From: Paramesorhizobium endophyticum
Lineage (GTDB): Bacteria > Pseudomonadota > Alphaproteobacteria > Rhizobiales > Rhizobiaceae
NCBI RefSeq assembly: GCF_014640615.1
Contig: NZ_BMHH01000009.1
Location: 111,329 to 175,328 of the forward strand
Direction: 5' to 3'
Length of the DNA stretch: 64,000 nt
This document shows, piece after piece, positions 43,482 through 52,535 of this stretch. Under the pieces are notes generated by a model. The model was given only the letters and a program-made list of their open reading frames with translations. It was not told the origin of the DNA and did no database searches. The position numbers and the translations under genes are program-made. Position 1 is the first letter of the stretch. The number at the start of each line of letters is the position of its first letter.

Positions 43482-45191
43482 ATGAATTTTTCCAGCACCA
43501 ACACCTCCACCCGCCACCCCGATGCCGCCCTGATCGCTACGGTCGCCGTAATCGTCGCGGCGCTGTCGATCCTGCCGATGATGCGGCTTGGCGTGGAGAT
43601 CATCGCCCCGCAAGGACGGCTTTCCACCGCGGCGCTGCAATCGGCATTGTCCAGCTCCGCCACATGGACCGCGACGTGGCATTCGTTGCAGGTGGGCGTG
43701 GGCGGCACACTTCTGGCGGTTGTGCTGGGTACGGCGGTGGCGCTTGTCGTCAGTCTTACCGATATCCGTTTTCGCGGGGTGTTCATCCTGCTCTTCGTCG
43801 CGCCATTGCTCATCGCGCCGCAGGTGACCGCGCTGGCGTGGCTGCAATTGTTCGGTCCGGCGAGCCCCCTTTTGAAAATCATCGGGCTTGCGCCGCCGCT
43901 CGGCAGCCGCAACCCGCTCTATTCGACCGGCGGCATCATCCTGTTGCTCGGCGTGCAATATGCGCCGCTGGTATTCCTGATCGTGCGAGCGGGCCTTCGC
44001 AAATTGCCGCGCGAACTGATCGAGGCGGCCTTAAGCAGCGGCGCGGGCAAATGGACGGTGCTTCGCACGATCATCCTGCCGCTGATGACGCCTTCGATCA
44101 TCGGGGCGACGGCGCTCGCCTTCGTCTCCTGCGTCGGCAATTTTGGTATTCCCGCCTTTCTTGGCATCCCCGCGAATTATCTCGTCCTGCCGACGCTGAT
44201 CTATCAGCGGCTTGCCGGGGCGGGGCCTTCCGTATTGTCGGAAGTGGCGGTGCTCTCCATGCTCATCGGCATCATTGCAATGGGCGGTATCGTGGCGCAG
44301 GATTACGCCGCGCGCCGCCGCGATTATCGCATCGTCTCCACGTCACTCCCGGCGCAGCCCTTTTCGCTCGGGCGTTGGCGGATCGCAGTTGAAGCAGGAC
44401 TGGCGCTGCTCATTCTTTTGGTCCTGGTCCTGCCGCTTCTCGGGCTTTTGCTGACCGCGCTGGTGCCGGCCTATGGCGTGCCGCTCAGCTTGAAGACCGC
44501 GACGCTGGCCAATTTCCGTTTCGTGCTTTTCGAGCATGGGGCGGCGGCCCGCGCCTTTGCCAACAGCTTCGGCCTGTCGCTGGCCGCCGCGCTCTTCGCG
44601 GTGGTGCTTGCGGTGCCGCTCGGCTATCTCATCACCTGGCGGGAGCGCTGGTGGACGAAGCTGCTCAACCTTGCGGCGGAACTGCCTTATGCGCTGCCGG
44701 GCGTGGTGCTCGCGATCGCGGCGCTGCTTCTGTTCCTGAAGCCGGTGCCGGTGATTGGCCTGCACATCTACAACACCGTGTGGATTATCCTCTACGCCTA
44801 TCTCGCGCGCTTCCTGGTGCTGGCGCTCAGGCCCACCGTCAGCGGGCTGCATCAGATCGACCGGGCGCTGGAGGAGGCGGCGCAAGTGGCGGGCGCGGGG
44901 CTGCTGCGGCGGATGCGCACCATCATCTTCCCGCTCGTCGCGCCTGCGACGCTTGCGGGCGGCGTGCTCATCTTCATGACGGCGTTTTCGGAACTCACCG
45001 TTTCGGCGCTGCTCTGGGCCTCGGGGTCGGAAACCATTGGCGTGGTGATCTTCTCCTTCGAGCAGGGCGGGGATTCTTCCTATGCGGCGGCCATCTCGGT
45101 GCTGGTCGTCGCCATTACCTTTATCCTGATGCTCGCGACCAATCTGTTCGCGCGGCATCTTCCCAGCGGAGTTCTGCCATGGCGGGATTGA
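43482..45191 (+). CDS. ABC transporter permease, double (FbpB-like) fusion
   Basis: 569 residues with about 12 transmembrane helices in two homologous halves, each with a permease motif: EAALSSGAGKWTVLRTIILPLMTPSIIGA in the first half and EEAAQVAGAGLLRRMRTIIFPLVAP in the second. Fused permeases of this type serve ferric-ion or phosphonate importers. I start it at 43482; its stop overlaps the ATPase start (TGG CGG GAT TGA across ATG), so translation is coupled. Its upstream start inside repeat A3 (GTG 43437) is unlikely. Confidence 0.88.
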   Translation: MNFSSTNTSTRHPDAALIATVAVIVAALSILPMMRLGVEIIAPQGRLSTAALQSALSSSATWTATWHSLQVGVGGTLLAVVLGTAVALVVSLTDIRFRGVFILLFVAPLLIAPQVTALAWLQLFGPASPLLKIIGLAPPLGSRNPLYSTGGIILLLGVQYAPLVFLIVRAGLRKLPRELIEAALSSGAGKWTVLRTIILPLMTPSIIGATALAFVSCVGNFGIPAFLGIPANYLVLPTLIYQRLAGAGPSVLSEVAVLSMLIGIIAMGGIVAQDYAARRRDYRIVSTSLPAQPFSLGRWRIAVEAGLALLILLVLVLPLLGLLLTALVPAYGVPLSLKTATLANFRFVLFEHGAAARAFANSFGLSLAAALFAVVLAVPLGYLITWRERWWTKLLNLAAELPYALPGVVLAIAALLLFLKPVPVIGLHIYNTVWIILYAYLARFLVLALRPTVSGLHQIDRALEEAAQVAGAGLLRRMRTIIFPLVAPATLAGGVLIFMTAFSELTVSALLWASGSETIGVVIFSFEQGGDSSYAAAISVLVVAITFILMLATNLFARHLPSGVLPWRD

Positions 45192-46240
45192 AGATCGGCG
45201 GCATCACCAAGCGCTTCAACGATTTCACCGCCTTGCGCGATGTCTCCCTCGATGTTGTCGATGGCGAGTTCGTCGCGGTGCTGGGGCCTTCGGGCTGCGG
45301 CAAGACCACGCTGCTGCGCATGGTGGCGGGTTTCGAGCAGCCGGACGAAGGCAAGATAATCATCGGCGGCAAGGTGATGGCGGGCGGCGGCGTCAACGTG
45401 CCGCCCGAGAAACGCAAGGTGGGCATCGTTTTCCAGAACTACGCGCTGTGGCCGCATATGACGGTCGCGGAGAATGTCGGCTACAGCCTGCGGGTGGCGA
45501 AGGTTGACAGGGCGACGCGGGAGCGGCGGGTCGCGGAGGCGCTGGCGCTCGTCAATCTCACTGGCTTCGGCGACCGCCGCCCGGCCAATCTTTCGGGGGG
45601 GCAGAGGCAGCGCGTGGCGCTGGCCCGTTGCCTCGTCGCCGCGCCGTCGCTGGTGCTGTTCGACGAGCCGCTCGCCAATCTCGACGTGCATTTGCGCGCG
45701 GCGATGGAGGACGAGTTCGCGGCGTTCCACAAGCGCACGGGAACCACCATCGTCTACATCACGCACGACCAGGCGGAGGCGATGGCGCTGGCCGACCGGA
45801 TCGCCGTGCTCGACCATGGCAAGCTCATGCAGTTCGCCACGCCGCGCGCTCTCTATGAGGAACCGGCAAATGAAATGGTCGCCGCCTTCATCGCGCAGGG
45901 CATGGTGCTGCCCGCAGACGTTCTGACAGAAGCGCGGGATGGAGCCTGCCGGGCGCGGGTGCTGGGGCAGGAGGTGGTGCTGCGCTGCGGGGCAGACGAG
46001 ATGCCGCGCGAGGCGGCGAAAGTGTGCGTCCGCGCGGACGATCTGGAAATCGTCGAGGCCGACGGCATCGCCATCCGCGTCAAGCGCGCGATCTATCGCG
46101 GTGGCGGTTCGCGCATCGAGGCTTTCCCGCTGGAGCGGCGGGATATAGACCTGCATTTCGACCTGCCCGATCCGGCGCGGCTGGAGGAAGGGGCGCAAGC
46201 GCGGCTCGCCATCCGGGGCGGCTGGGTGATTCCGGGTTAG
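45179..46240 (+). CDS. ABC transporter ATPase (PotA/FbpC/phosphonate type)
   Basis: 353-residue ATPase: Walker A GPSGCGKTT near 38, Q-loop FQNYALWPHMT, signature LSGGQRQRVALAR, Walker B LVLFDEPLANLD, H-loop ITHDQAEA, then a C-terminal regulatory TOBE-like domain (VCVRADDLEIVEADGIAIRVKRAIYRGGG). It energises the preceding permease. Start overlaps the permease stop; surE-like gene follows after 17 bases. Confidence 0.93.
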   Translation: MAGLKIGGITKRFNDFTALRDVSLDVVDGEFVAVLGPSGCGKTTLLRMVAGFEQPDEGKIIIGGKVMAGGGVNVPPEKRKVGIVFQNYALWPHMTVAENVGYSLRVAKVDRATRERRVAEALALVNLTGFGDRRPANLSGGQRQRVALARCLVAAPSLVLFDEPLANLDVHLRAAMEDEFAAFHKRTGTTIVYITHDQAEAMALADRIAVLDHGKLMQFATPRALYEEPANEMVAAFIAQGMVLPADVLTEARDGACRARVLGQEVVLRCGADEMPREAAKVCVRADDLEIVEADGIAIRVKRAIYRGGGSRIEAFPLERRDIDLHFDLPDPARLEEGAQARLAIRGGWVIPG

Positions 46241-46257
46241 AAGAGAAAGAGACAGAT

Positions 46258-46998
46258 ATGCGCATTCTTGTCTGCAACGATGACGGTATCGACACGCCGG
46301 GGCTGGCGATGCTCGAAGCGGTGGCGCGGCAATTGTCTGACGACGTGTGGGTCGTCGCGCCCGAGGGAAAGCGCACTGCGGCGGGCGGTTCGATCACCAT
46401 CGGCAGGCCACTGACCATGCAGCATCTGGGACAGAACCGCTATTCCTGTTCCGGCACGCCTGCCGATTGCGTGGTAACGGCGATGACCTGGCTTTTTGCC
46501 GAGGGGCCGAGGCCTGATCTCGTCCTCTCCGGCATCAATGACGGGCGCAATGTGGCGGAGGACCTTGCCTATTCCGGTACCCTCGGCATCGCTCGCGAGG
46601 CGACATTCTGGGGCATTCCGGCCATCGGGTTTTCAAGAGTAAAGAGCCCGGATGTGGAGCCGGAGGATGCGGATTATCTCGCCGCGTTCATCCGCAGGCT
46701 TTGGGAGGCGCGGGAGGCTTGGGTGGCGGAGGGGCATTGGCTCAGCGTCAACCTTCCAGCCACATTGCCCGCGCCGATCGCCCAGCCCCGGATCGGGCGG
46801 GACAAGATCGGCACGACGGCGCAGGTGGTCTCGGAGGAAGAGGGCAGGACCGTGCTGATCGTCCCGCGCGGGCGGGCGCATGCGACGGTGCCTGGCGATG
46901 AGAATGAGTGGATCGACCGGGGGTATGTTTGTGTCAACCGGCTGAACTGGTTTGGAGAGGCACGGGTGGGGGAGGAGTGGTTGGAGGGGTTGGCGTAG
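46258..46998 (+). CDS. SurE-like 5'/3'-nucleotidase (second, transporter-linked type)
   Basis: 246-residue SurE-family phosphatase. The metal site is present (RILVCNDDGIDTPGL at the start; SGINDGRN with conserved Asn; YSGTLGIAREA), and the substrate motif VAPEGKRTAAGGSITI. Classic surE lies next to pcm or serS in relatives; here it ends an ABC importer operon instead, so it may act on a phosphorylated solute taken up by that importer. Length fits the family. Ribosome site GAGAAAGAGAC is moderate. Confidence 0.85.
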   Translation: MRILVCNDDGIDTPGLAMLEAVARQLSDDVWVVAPEGKRTAAGGSITIGRPLTMQHLGQNRYSCSGTPADCVVTAMTWLFAEGPRPDLVLSGINDGRNVAEDLAYSGTLGIAREATFWGIPAIGFSRVKSPDVEPEDADYLAAFIRRLWEAREAWVAEGHWLSVNLPATLPAPIAQPRIGRDKIGTTAQVVSEEEGRTVLIVPRGRAHATVPGDENEWIDRGYVCVNRLNWFGEARVGEEWLEGLA

Positions 46999-47038
46999 CA
47001 ATTGATCCAAATTGGGTGGGTTCTAGTTTTGATGGAGT

Positions 47039-47182
47039 CGCCAAGCGCCCTCGCCCTTCGAGGCTTCGTTCCGCTGCGCTTCACTACGCACCTCAGGATG
47101 AGGGCTACTGCGGCGTTGCAACCCTTCACCTCATGGTGAGGTGCGAGCGTAGCGAGCCTCGAACCACGGGGGTGAAGGGCGC
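47039..47182. repeat. Family B palindromic repeat, copy B4
   Basis: Left arm CCAAGCGCCCTCGCCCTTCGAGGC, inner CTCAGGATGAGGGC, then CTCATGGTGAGGTGCGAGCGTAGC and CCACGGGGGTGAAGGGCGC at the right. It lies between surE-like and tex. Confidence 0.75.
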
Positions 47183-47224
47183 ACAGTTGGCTCCGTGTAA
47201 ATGTGAAATGCTCTCAGAAATGCT

Positions 47225-47253
47225 GGCGGGACAGCGTGTCCCTTCTGTCCCGC
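47225..47253. repeat. Probable remnant of a family A repeat
   Basis: GGCGGGACAGCG...CTGTCCCGC matches the outer arms of family A (as in A4 and A5) with the core lost, forming a short hairpin. Confidence 0.45.
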
Positions 47254-47277
47254 GACATTACCAAGTGATGTTAACGC

Positions 47278-49581
47278 CTACTTCCTCTTCATCGCCTCCG
47301 CCAGCGCCGCTCCGAATCCTCCCATCGCCGGCTTCTCCTGCGGTTTCTGCATGAAGCTCTTGCCTCCCTTCGGCTGATGCGTGCCGCGATCATTGCCGCG
47401 CGGGGCGGGGGTTTCTGCGTCCTTGCGCATGGTGAGGCTGATGCGCTTGCGGGGCACGTCCACTTCCAGCACGCGGACCTTCACCACGTCGCCGGCCTTC
47501 ACCACCTCGTGCGGGTCCTTGACGAACTTATCGGCGAGCTGCGAAACGTGGACGAGCCCGTCCTGATGCACGCCGATATCCACAAAAGCGCCGAAGGCGG
47601 CGACGTTGGTAACCGTGCCTTCCAGAAGCATGCCGGGCTTCAGATCCTTGATGTCGTCGACGCCATCGGCAAAGGTCGCGGTGCGGAATTCCGGGCGCGG
47701 GTCGCGGCCCGGCTTTTCCAATTCGGCGATGATGTCCTTGATAGTAGGCAGGCCGAAGCGCTCATCGACGAACACGCGCGGGTCGAGCTGCTTCAACGCC
47801 GCGCTGTCGCCCATCAGCGAGCGCACGTCGCGCCCGCAGGCGGCGACGATCTTCTTCGCCACGCCATAGGCTTCCGGATGAACCGATGAGGCGTCGAGCG
47901 GCTCGGTGCCGTTGGGGATGCGCAGGAAGCCCGCGCATTGCTCGAAGGTGCGGTTGCCGAGGCGTGCGACTTTCAAAAGCTCCTTGCGGCTCTTGAAGGG
48001 GCCGGTCTCGTTGCGGTGGGCGATGATGGCTTCCGCAAGCGAAGCGCCGAGGCCCGAGACGCGGGCGAGCAGCGAGGCAGAGGCGGTATTCAAATCGACA
48101 CCGACCGCGTTCACCGCATCCTCGACGACTGCGTCGAGCGCGCGGGCAAGGCGCGATTGGTCCACATCGTGCTGGTATTGCCCGACGCCGATGGATTTCG
48201 GCTCGATCTTGACCAGTTCCGCCAGCGGATCCTGCAGGCGGCGGGCGATGGAGACGGCGCCGCGCAAGGACACGTCGAGATCCGGGAACTCGTTCGCCGC
48301 CGTCTGCGAGGCGGAATAGACGGACGCACCGGCCTCCGAGACGATCACCTTCAGCGGCTTCGGCGCGGGCATGTCGGCCAGCATGTCGGCGACGACGCGC
48401 TCCGTCTCGCGGCTCGCCGTGCCATTGCCGATGGCGATGAGCTCGACCTTGTGCTTGCGGATGAGGCTGGCAAGCTCGGCCTGCGCGCCGCGCAGATCGT
48501 TCCGGGGTGGGAAGGGGTAGACCGTCGAGGTGGCAAGCACCTTGCCCGTGCCGTCGACCACGGCAACCTTTACGCCGGTGCGGATGCCGGGGTCGAGACC
48601 CATGGTGGCGCGTCCGCCGGCGGGGGCGGCGAGGAGCAGGTCTTTCAAATTACGGGCGAAGACATGGATCGCCTCTTCCTCCGCCCGCTCGCGCAATTCG
48701 CGCATCAGGTCGAGCGAGAGGTGCAGCGACAGCTTCACGCGCCATGTCCAGCCCGCCACTTCCATCAGCCAGCGGTCGCCGGGCAGGGTCGCGCCGATGG
48801 AATAGGCGGCGGCGATCATCCGCTCCACGGGCTTCACCGGGGAGGTATCGTCGGCGTCCACCTCGATTTCGAGCGAGAGAATGTCCTCATTGCGGCCGCG
48901 CAGCATGGCGAGGGCGCGGTGGCCGGCGACGGTGGCCCAGCGCTCGGCATGGTCGAAATAATCGGAGAATTTCGCGCCTGCCTCCTGTTTGCCTTCGACG
49001 ACGCGCGAGCGCAGGACGGCGCGGTCCTTCATATGGTTGCGCAGGCGGCCAAGGAGATCGGCATTCTCGGCCATGCCCTCGGCGATGATGTCGCGCGCGC
49101 CTTCGAGCGCCGTCTTCACATCGGGCACGTCCTCGGTAATGTAGGCTTGCGCCAGTTCGGCGGGGACGAACTTGCGGTCGTTGAGGATGGCTTCGGCCAG
49201 CGGCCCCAGCCCGCGCTCGCGCGCGATTTCGGCGCGGGTGCGGCGCTTCGGTTTATAGGGCAGGTAGATGTCTTCCAGCTCCGCCTTGGTGACGACAGCG
49301 GCGATCTTGCCTTCCAGCTCCGGCGTCAGCTTGCCTTGCGAGCGGATCGAATCGAGGATCGTCGTGCGCCGGGCTTCCAGCTCGCGCAAATAGACAAGGC
49401 GCTCGGAAAGCAGGCGCAGCTGCGTATCGTCAAGGCCGCCCGTCGCCTCTTTGCGGTAGCGGGCGACGAAGGGAACGGTCGCGCCCTCATCGAGAAGCGT
49501 AATCGCCGCGGCGGCCTGGTCGGGGCGCGCATTGATTTCGGCTGCGATAAGCGGGGCGAGGCGACGGATATCTTCTGCCAT
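47278..49581 (-). CDS. tex: Tex-family RNA-binding transcription accessory protein
   Basis: 767-residue Tex homologue with the N-terminal helical region ([39 protein letters not shown]), YqgF-like RNase H fold, helix-hairpin-helix motifs ([21 protein letters not shown]) and a C-terminal S1 domain ([33 protein letters not shown]). Tex binds RNA and RNA polymerase and helps transcription and stress tolerance. The ATG at 49581 is the family-consistent start; a longer frame has no homology. Confidence 0.95.
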   Translation of the reverse strand: MAEDIRRLAPLIAAEINARPDQAAAAITLLDEGATVPFVARYRKEATGGLDDTQLRLLSERLVYLRELEARRTTILDSIRSQGKLTPELEGKIAAVVTKAELEDIYLPYKPKRRTRAEIARERGLGPLAEAILNDRKFVPAELAQAYITEDVPDVKTALEGARDIIAEGMAENADLLGRLRNHMKDRAVLRSRVVEGKQEAGAKFSDYFDHAERWATVAGHRALAMLRGRNEDILSLEIEVDADDTSPVKPVERMIAAAYSIGATLPGDRWLMEVAGWTWRVKLSLHLSLDLMRELRERAEEEAIHVFARNLKDLLLAAPAGGRATMGLDPGIRTGVKVAVVDGTGKVLATSTVYPFPPRNDLRGAQAELASLIRKHKVELIAIGNGTASRETERVVADMLADMPAPKPLKVIVSEAGASVYSASQTAANEFPDLDVSLRGAVSIARRLQDPLAELVKIEPKSIGVGQYQHDVDQSRLARALDAVVEDAVNAVGVDLNTASASLLARVSGLGASLAEAIIAHRNETGPFKSRKELLKVARLGNRTFEQCAGFLRIPNGTEPLDASSVHPEAYGVAKKIVAACGRDVRSLMGDSAALKQLDPRVFVDERFGLPTIKDIIAELEKPGRDPRPEFRTATFADGVDDIKDLKPGMLLEGTVTNVAAFGAFVDIGVHQDGLVHVSQLADKFVKDPHEVVKAGDVVKVRVLEVDVPRKRISLTMRKDAETPAPRGNDRGTHQPKGGKSFMQKPQEKPAMGGFGAALAEAMKRK

Positions 49582-49745
49582 GTCAATCTCGTGCTGATAA
49601 AGGAAGGGCAACCATAGTCGGACGGTGGAAGGGCGCAAAGAAGGCAGGGCGTGTTCCACAGGAAAGACGTCGGCGCAGTTCCCCCTCACTGGCCGCGTAG
49701 CGGACCGTGAGGGGGTATCCAGTTCGCACGGCCTTCGCAGTATTA

Positions 49746-49761
49746 TTCACGGAGACGTGAA
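49746..49761. promoter_or_regulatory. Palindrome upstream of arsR-type gene (operator candidate)
   Basis: Perfect TTCACG-GAGA-CGTGAA, 70 bases before the ArsR start. A second inverted repeat TATATC-N10-GATATA (49798-49819) lies nearer the gene. Either could be the ArsR operator. Confidence 0.45.
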
Positions 49762-49830
49762 CACCCTTCACCATACATATCACCAAAACACGATCTATAT
49801 ATCACCTTAGCCCGATATACAGAGGGGATT

Positions 49831-50121
49831 ATGAACCGCGACGAAATCCTGAAAGCGCTGGCGCATCCGACCCGGATCGACATGCTGAACTGGCTGAAGG
49901 AGCCGGAGAAGCATTTCACCCAGGAGCACCCGTTCGAGATGGGCGTGTGCGCCAGCGGGTTCGAGCGCAATTGCGGCCTGTCGCAATCGGCGGTGTCGGC
50001 GCATCTGGCGACGCTTTCGCGAGCGGAACTCGTGACTTCGCGGCGTGTCGGGCAATGGATTTTCTACAAGCGCAATGAGGAAACCATCGCGGATTTCCTC
50101 AAGTCGCTTTCCGATCTTTAG
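49831..50121 (+). CDS. ArsR-family regulator, probable electrophile or redox sensor
   Basis: 96-residue winged-helix repressor (ILKALAHPTRIDMLNWLKEP; recognition helix GLSQSAVSAHLATLSRAELVTSRR). Two Cys lie in GVCASGFERNC, just before the recognition helix, rather than in a classical metal-binding pair. The Old Yellow Enzyme gene follows after 77 bases holding repeat D2. In other bacteria such pairs respond to electrophiles. Start at 49831, with GAGGGG upstream. Confidence 0.88.
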   Translation: MNRDEILKALAHPTRIDMLNWLKEPEKHFTQEHPFEMGVCASGFERNCGLSQSAVSAHLATLSRAELVTSRRVGQWIFYKRNEETIADFLKSLSDL

Positions 50122-50124
50122 CAG

Positions 50125-50171
50125 CCGCATGATCTTATCCGAAAAGTCTGCAACTTTTCGGGATCATGCTC
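50125..50171. repeat. Family D hairpin repeat, copy D2, before the Old Yellow Enzyme gene
   Basis: GCATGATC (50127-50134) pairs with GATCATGC at the end; inside, CCGAAAAGT pairs with ACTTTTCGG. Best-preserved copy of the family. It ends 27 bases before the start at 50199. Confidence 0.75.
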
Positions 50172-50198
50172 CTAACCTCCCCAAACGAAGGAATAGCA

Positions 50199-51314
50199 AT
50201 GACGACCCTTTTTGACCCCATCAAGGCCGGCGATCTCGAACTTGCCAACCGCATCGCCATGGCGCCGCTCACGCGCAACCGTTCGCCCAATGCGACGCCG
50301 ACCGAGCTCGCCATCACCTATTACACGCAGCGCGCCACGGCTGGGTTGCTCATCTCCGAGGGAACGGCCATCACCCAGCAGGGGCAGGGCTATGCGGACG
50401 TGCCGGGCCTCTACGGGGCGGAACAGCTTGCCGCGTGGCGCAAGGTGACCGACGCAGTGCATGCGCATGGCGGCAAGATCGTCGCGCAGATCTGGCATGT
50501 GGGGCGCGTGTCGCACACTTCGCTGCAGCCGGGCGGAGCCGCACCGGTCGCGCCTTCGGCGATCCGGGCAAAGACCAAGACCTATATCATCAATGCGGAT
50601 GGCAGCGGCGGGTTTGTGGAAACCTCGGAGCCGCGCGCGCTGGAAGCGAGTGAGCTGCCGGGCATCATTGAGGATTACCGCCGCGCCGCGCGGGCGGCGG
50701 TGGATGAGGCCGGTTTCGACGGCGTCGAAATCCATGCCGCCAATGGCTATCTGCTCGACCAGTTCATGCGTTCAGGCACCAACACCCGCACCGACGACTA
50801 TGGCGGCTCGATCGAGAACCGGGCGCGGCTCCTTCTGCAAGTGGTGGATGCGGTGACCAAGGAAATCGGCGGCGGGCGCGTGGGTATCCGCCTTTCGCCG
50901 GTGACGCCGGCCAATGACATTTCCGACCCCGAGCCGCAGCCGCTGTTCGATTATGTGGCGGGCAAGCTGGGCGCTTACGGCCTCGCCTTCGTGCACGTCA
51001 TCGAGGGCGCGACCGGTGGTGAGCGCGATTACCAACAGGGCGACAAGCCGTTCGACTACGCAGCCTTCAAGGCGGCCTATCGCAATGCCGGCGGCACGGG
51101 CGCGTGGATCGTCAACAATGGCTATACGCGGGAGATGGCGGAAGAGGCCGTGGCAGACGACCGCGCCGATCTCGTCGCCTTCGGCAAGCCGTTCATCGCC
51201 AATCCGGATCTGGTGCGCCGGTTCAAGGAGAAGGCGGAGCTGAACGCGCCTGATAATGCCACCTTCTATGGCGGCGGGGCGAAGGGGTATATCGATTATC
51301 CGGAGCTGGTATAA
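50199..51314 (+). CDS. Old Yellow Enzyme-family NADH:flavin oxidoreductase (NemA-like)
   Basis: 371-residue flavoprotein that reduces activated alkenes, quinones or nitroesters. FMN barrel: LANRIAMAPLTRNRSP at the N-terminal side, HVGRVSH, catalytic/FMN segment EIHAANGYLLDQFMRSGTNTRTDDYGGSIENRARLL, and VAFGKPFIANPDLVRRF near the end. AAGGAA precedes the ATG at 50199. Downstream of the ArsR gene, so the two form a regulator-enzyme unit, perhaps inducible by electrophiles. Confidence 0.93.
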   Translation: MTTLFDPIKAGDLELANRIAMAPLTRNRSPNATPTELAITYYTQRATAGLLISEGTAITQQGQGYADVPGLYGAEQLAAWRKVTDAVHAHGGKIVAQIWHVGRVSHTSLQPGGAAPVAPSAIRAKTKTYIINADGSGGFVETSEPRALEASELPGIIEDYRRAARAAVDEAGFDGVEIHAANGYLLDQFMRSGTNTRTDDYGGSIENRARLLLQVVDAVTKEIGGGRVGIRLSPVTPANDISDPEPQPLFDYVAGKLGAYGLAFVHVIEGATGGERDYQQGDKPFDYAAFKAAYRNAGGTGAWIVNNGYTREMAEEAVADDRADLVAFGKPFIANPDLVRRFKEKAELNAPDNATFYGGGAKGYIDYPELV

Positions 51315-51336
51315 GTAGATTAAAGCGGCTTAGGCT

Positions 51337-51534
51337 GGCGGGACAGCGCCCCCCTCTGTCCTGCCGGACATCTCCCCCGCAAGGGGGGAGATTAGCCTTC
51401 ATTGAGGTCAGGCGCCCCAGTCGTAGAAGTTGCAGAATAAGCGCCGTCACCGGTGCCAGCCAATCTCCCCCCTTGCGGGGGAGATGCCCGCCCTTCGACA
51501 AGCTCTGGAGGGCAGAGGGGGGCGCTGTCCCGCC
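51337..51534. repeat. Family A palindromic repeat, copy A4 (with small insertion)
   Basis: Outer arms are the longest seen: GGCGGGACAGCGCCCCCC and GGGGGGCGCTGTCCCGCC. In the right arm, about 20 bases (CCCTTCGACAAGCTCTGGAG) replace the usual GCAG, giving a local break in symmetry. Confidence 0.8.
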
Positions 51535-51557
51535 AACGTTTGAAATTGCCTCGGGTG

Positions 51558-52532
51558 CTAGGCCGAAATATCCACCAAGCCGCAATCTCCACTCTGCGAC
51601 CCGAACACCAGACGCCGCCCGGTGTCGTCCCAGTCCATCGAGGTAACGGCGCCCTTGCCGGGACGGCGCAGCAGCACTTCCTTCTGGTCGGTGAAGCGGA
51701 CGACGAGGATCATGCCGTCGGAATAGCCGATGGCGGCGATGTCTTCGATGGGGTGGCAGGCGACGGCGCTGACCATGACGTCGCCGCGGAAGCCCAGTTC
51801 CAGCGGGGCCTTGCCCATCGGGCCATCCTTGCCGGAGAACGGCCAGATGACGGCGGCGGGCGCGCCCGATGTCGCGAGCCATTTGCCCTTGACGCTCCAG
51901 GACCAGTCCTTGACCTTCGACGGATAGCCGGTCATGCGCATGTGCTTGTTGTCATCCAGCCGCCAGCCATGCAGCGCGTTTTCCTGCATTGACGTAACGA
52001 GGAAACGGCCATCGGGCGAGAAGGCCACGCCGATATGCGCGCCCTTCCATTCCAGCTCCACCGGCTTTCCCTCGGTCGCGGCCCAGTGCAGCGTCACGCC
52101 ATTATAGCGGGAGACGGCGAGGCGCATTCCCTTGGGGGCGAAGGCGACACCCTCAACGCTGCGGGGGGATTGGAATTCCTTCACCTTGCCATTCGCCTCG
52201 CGCATCCAGGCGCTGCGGCCGGACGCGAAGGCCACGGTTCCTTGCGGGCCGGATGCGACCGATGTCATCCATTTGCGCGGGAACGAGGCCAGTTCTTCCG
52301 GGTCGCCATTGGCGTTCGTGCGGCAGATGCGGCCATCTTCGCCGCCTGTCAGCAGCGATTTTCCATCCAGCGAACGGGTGGCGGAGAGAAGCCCATCATG
52401 GGTTTCCGCCACCTTGTGGCCGTTGTCGAGGCGGTGGATTGTGCCATCCGCAAGCGCGAAGAAGGGGATGCCGGAAACAAAGCGCGCGAGAACGCAATGG
52501 CCGGTCAGGTCAAGCGGTGCAATTGTCGGCAT
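51558..52532 (-). CDS. WD40-repeat protein
   Basis: 324 residues folding as a beta-propeller: repeated GH/SxDG and W-D-like units such as LSATRSLDGKSLLTGGEDGRICR, GVAFSPDGRFLVTSMQENALHGW, DWSWSVKGKWLATSG and VTSMDWDDTGRRLVFGSQSGDCG. It has no signal peptide. The stop of the upstream COG0523 GTPase lies 3 bases away, so both are one operon; the pair recurs next to zinc-responsive genes in related species, as I recall, hence a role in zinc handling is inferred. Confidence 0.85.
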   Translation of the reverse strand: MPTIAPLDLTGHCVLARFVSGIPFFALADGTIHRLDNGHKVAETHDGLLSATRSLDGKSLLTGGEDGRICRTNANGDPEELASFPRKWMTSVASGPQGTVAFASGRSAWMREANGKVKEFQSPRSVEGVAFAPKGMRLAVSRYNGVTLHWAATEGKPVELEWKGAHIGVAFSPDGRFLVTSMQENALHGWRLDDNKHMRMTGYPSKVKDWSWSVKGKWLATSGAPAAVIWPFSGKDGPMGKAPLELGFRGDVMVSAVACHPIEDIAAIGYSDGMILVVRFTDQKEVLLRRPGKGAVTSMDWDDTGRRLVFGSQSGDCGLVDISA

Positions 52533-52535
52533 TGG

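Noticed and set aside
46024..46257. Longer start for the SurE-like gene overlapping the ATPase
   Set aside because: Family homology begins with MRILVCNDDG at 46258; upstream residues have no match.
47938..49617. Long open frame antisense to tex (559 codons)
   Set aside because: Lies wholly opposite tex, whose product matches a known family; frame arises from GC-rich codon bias.
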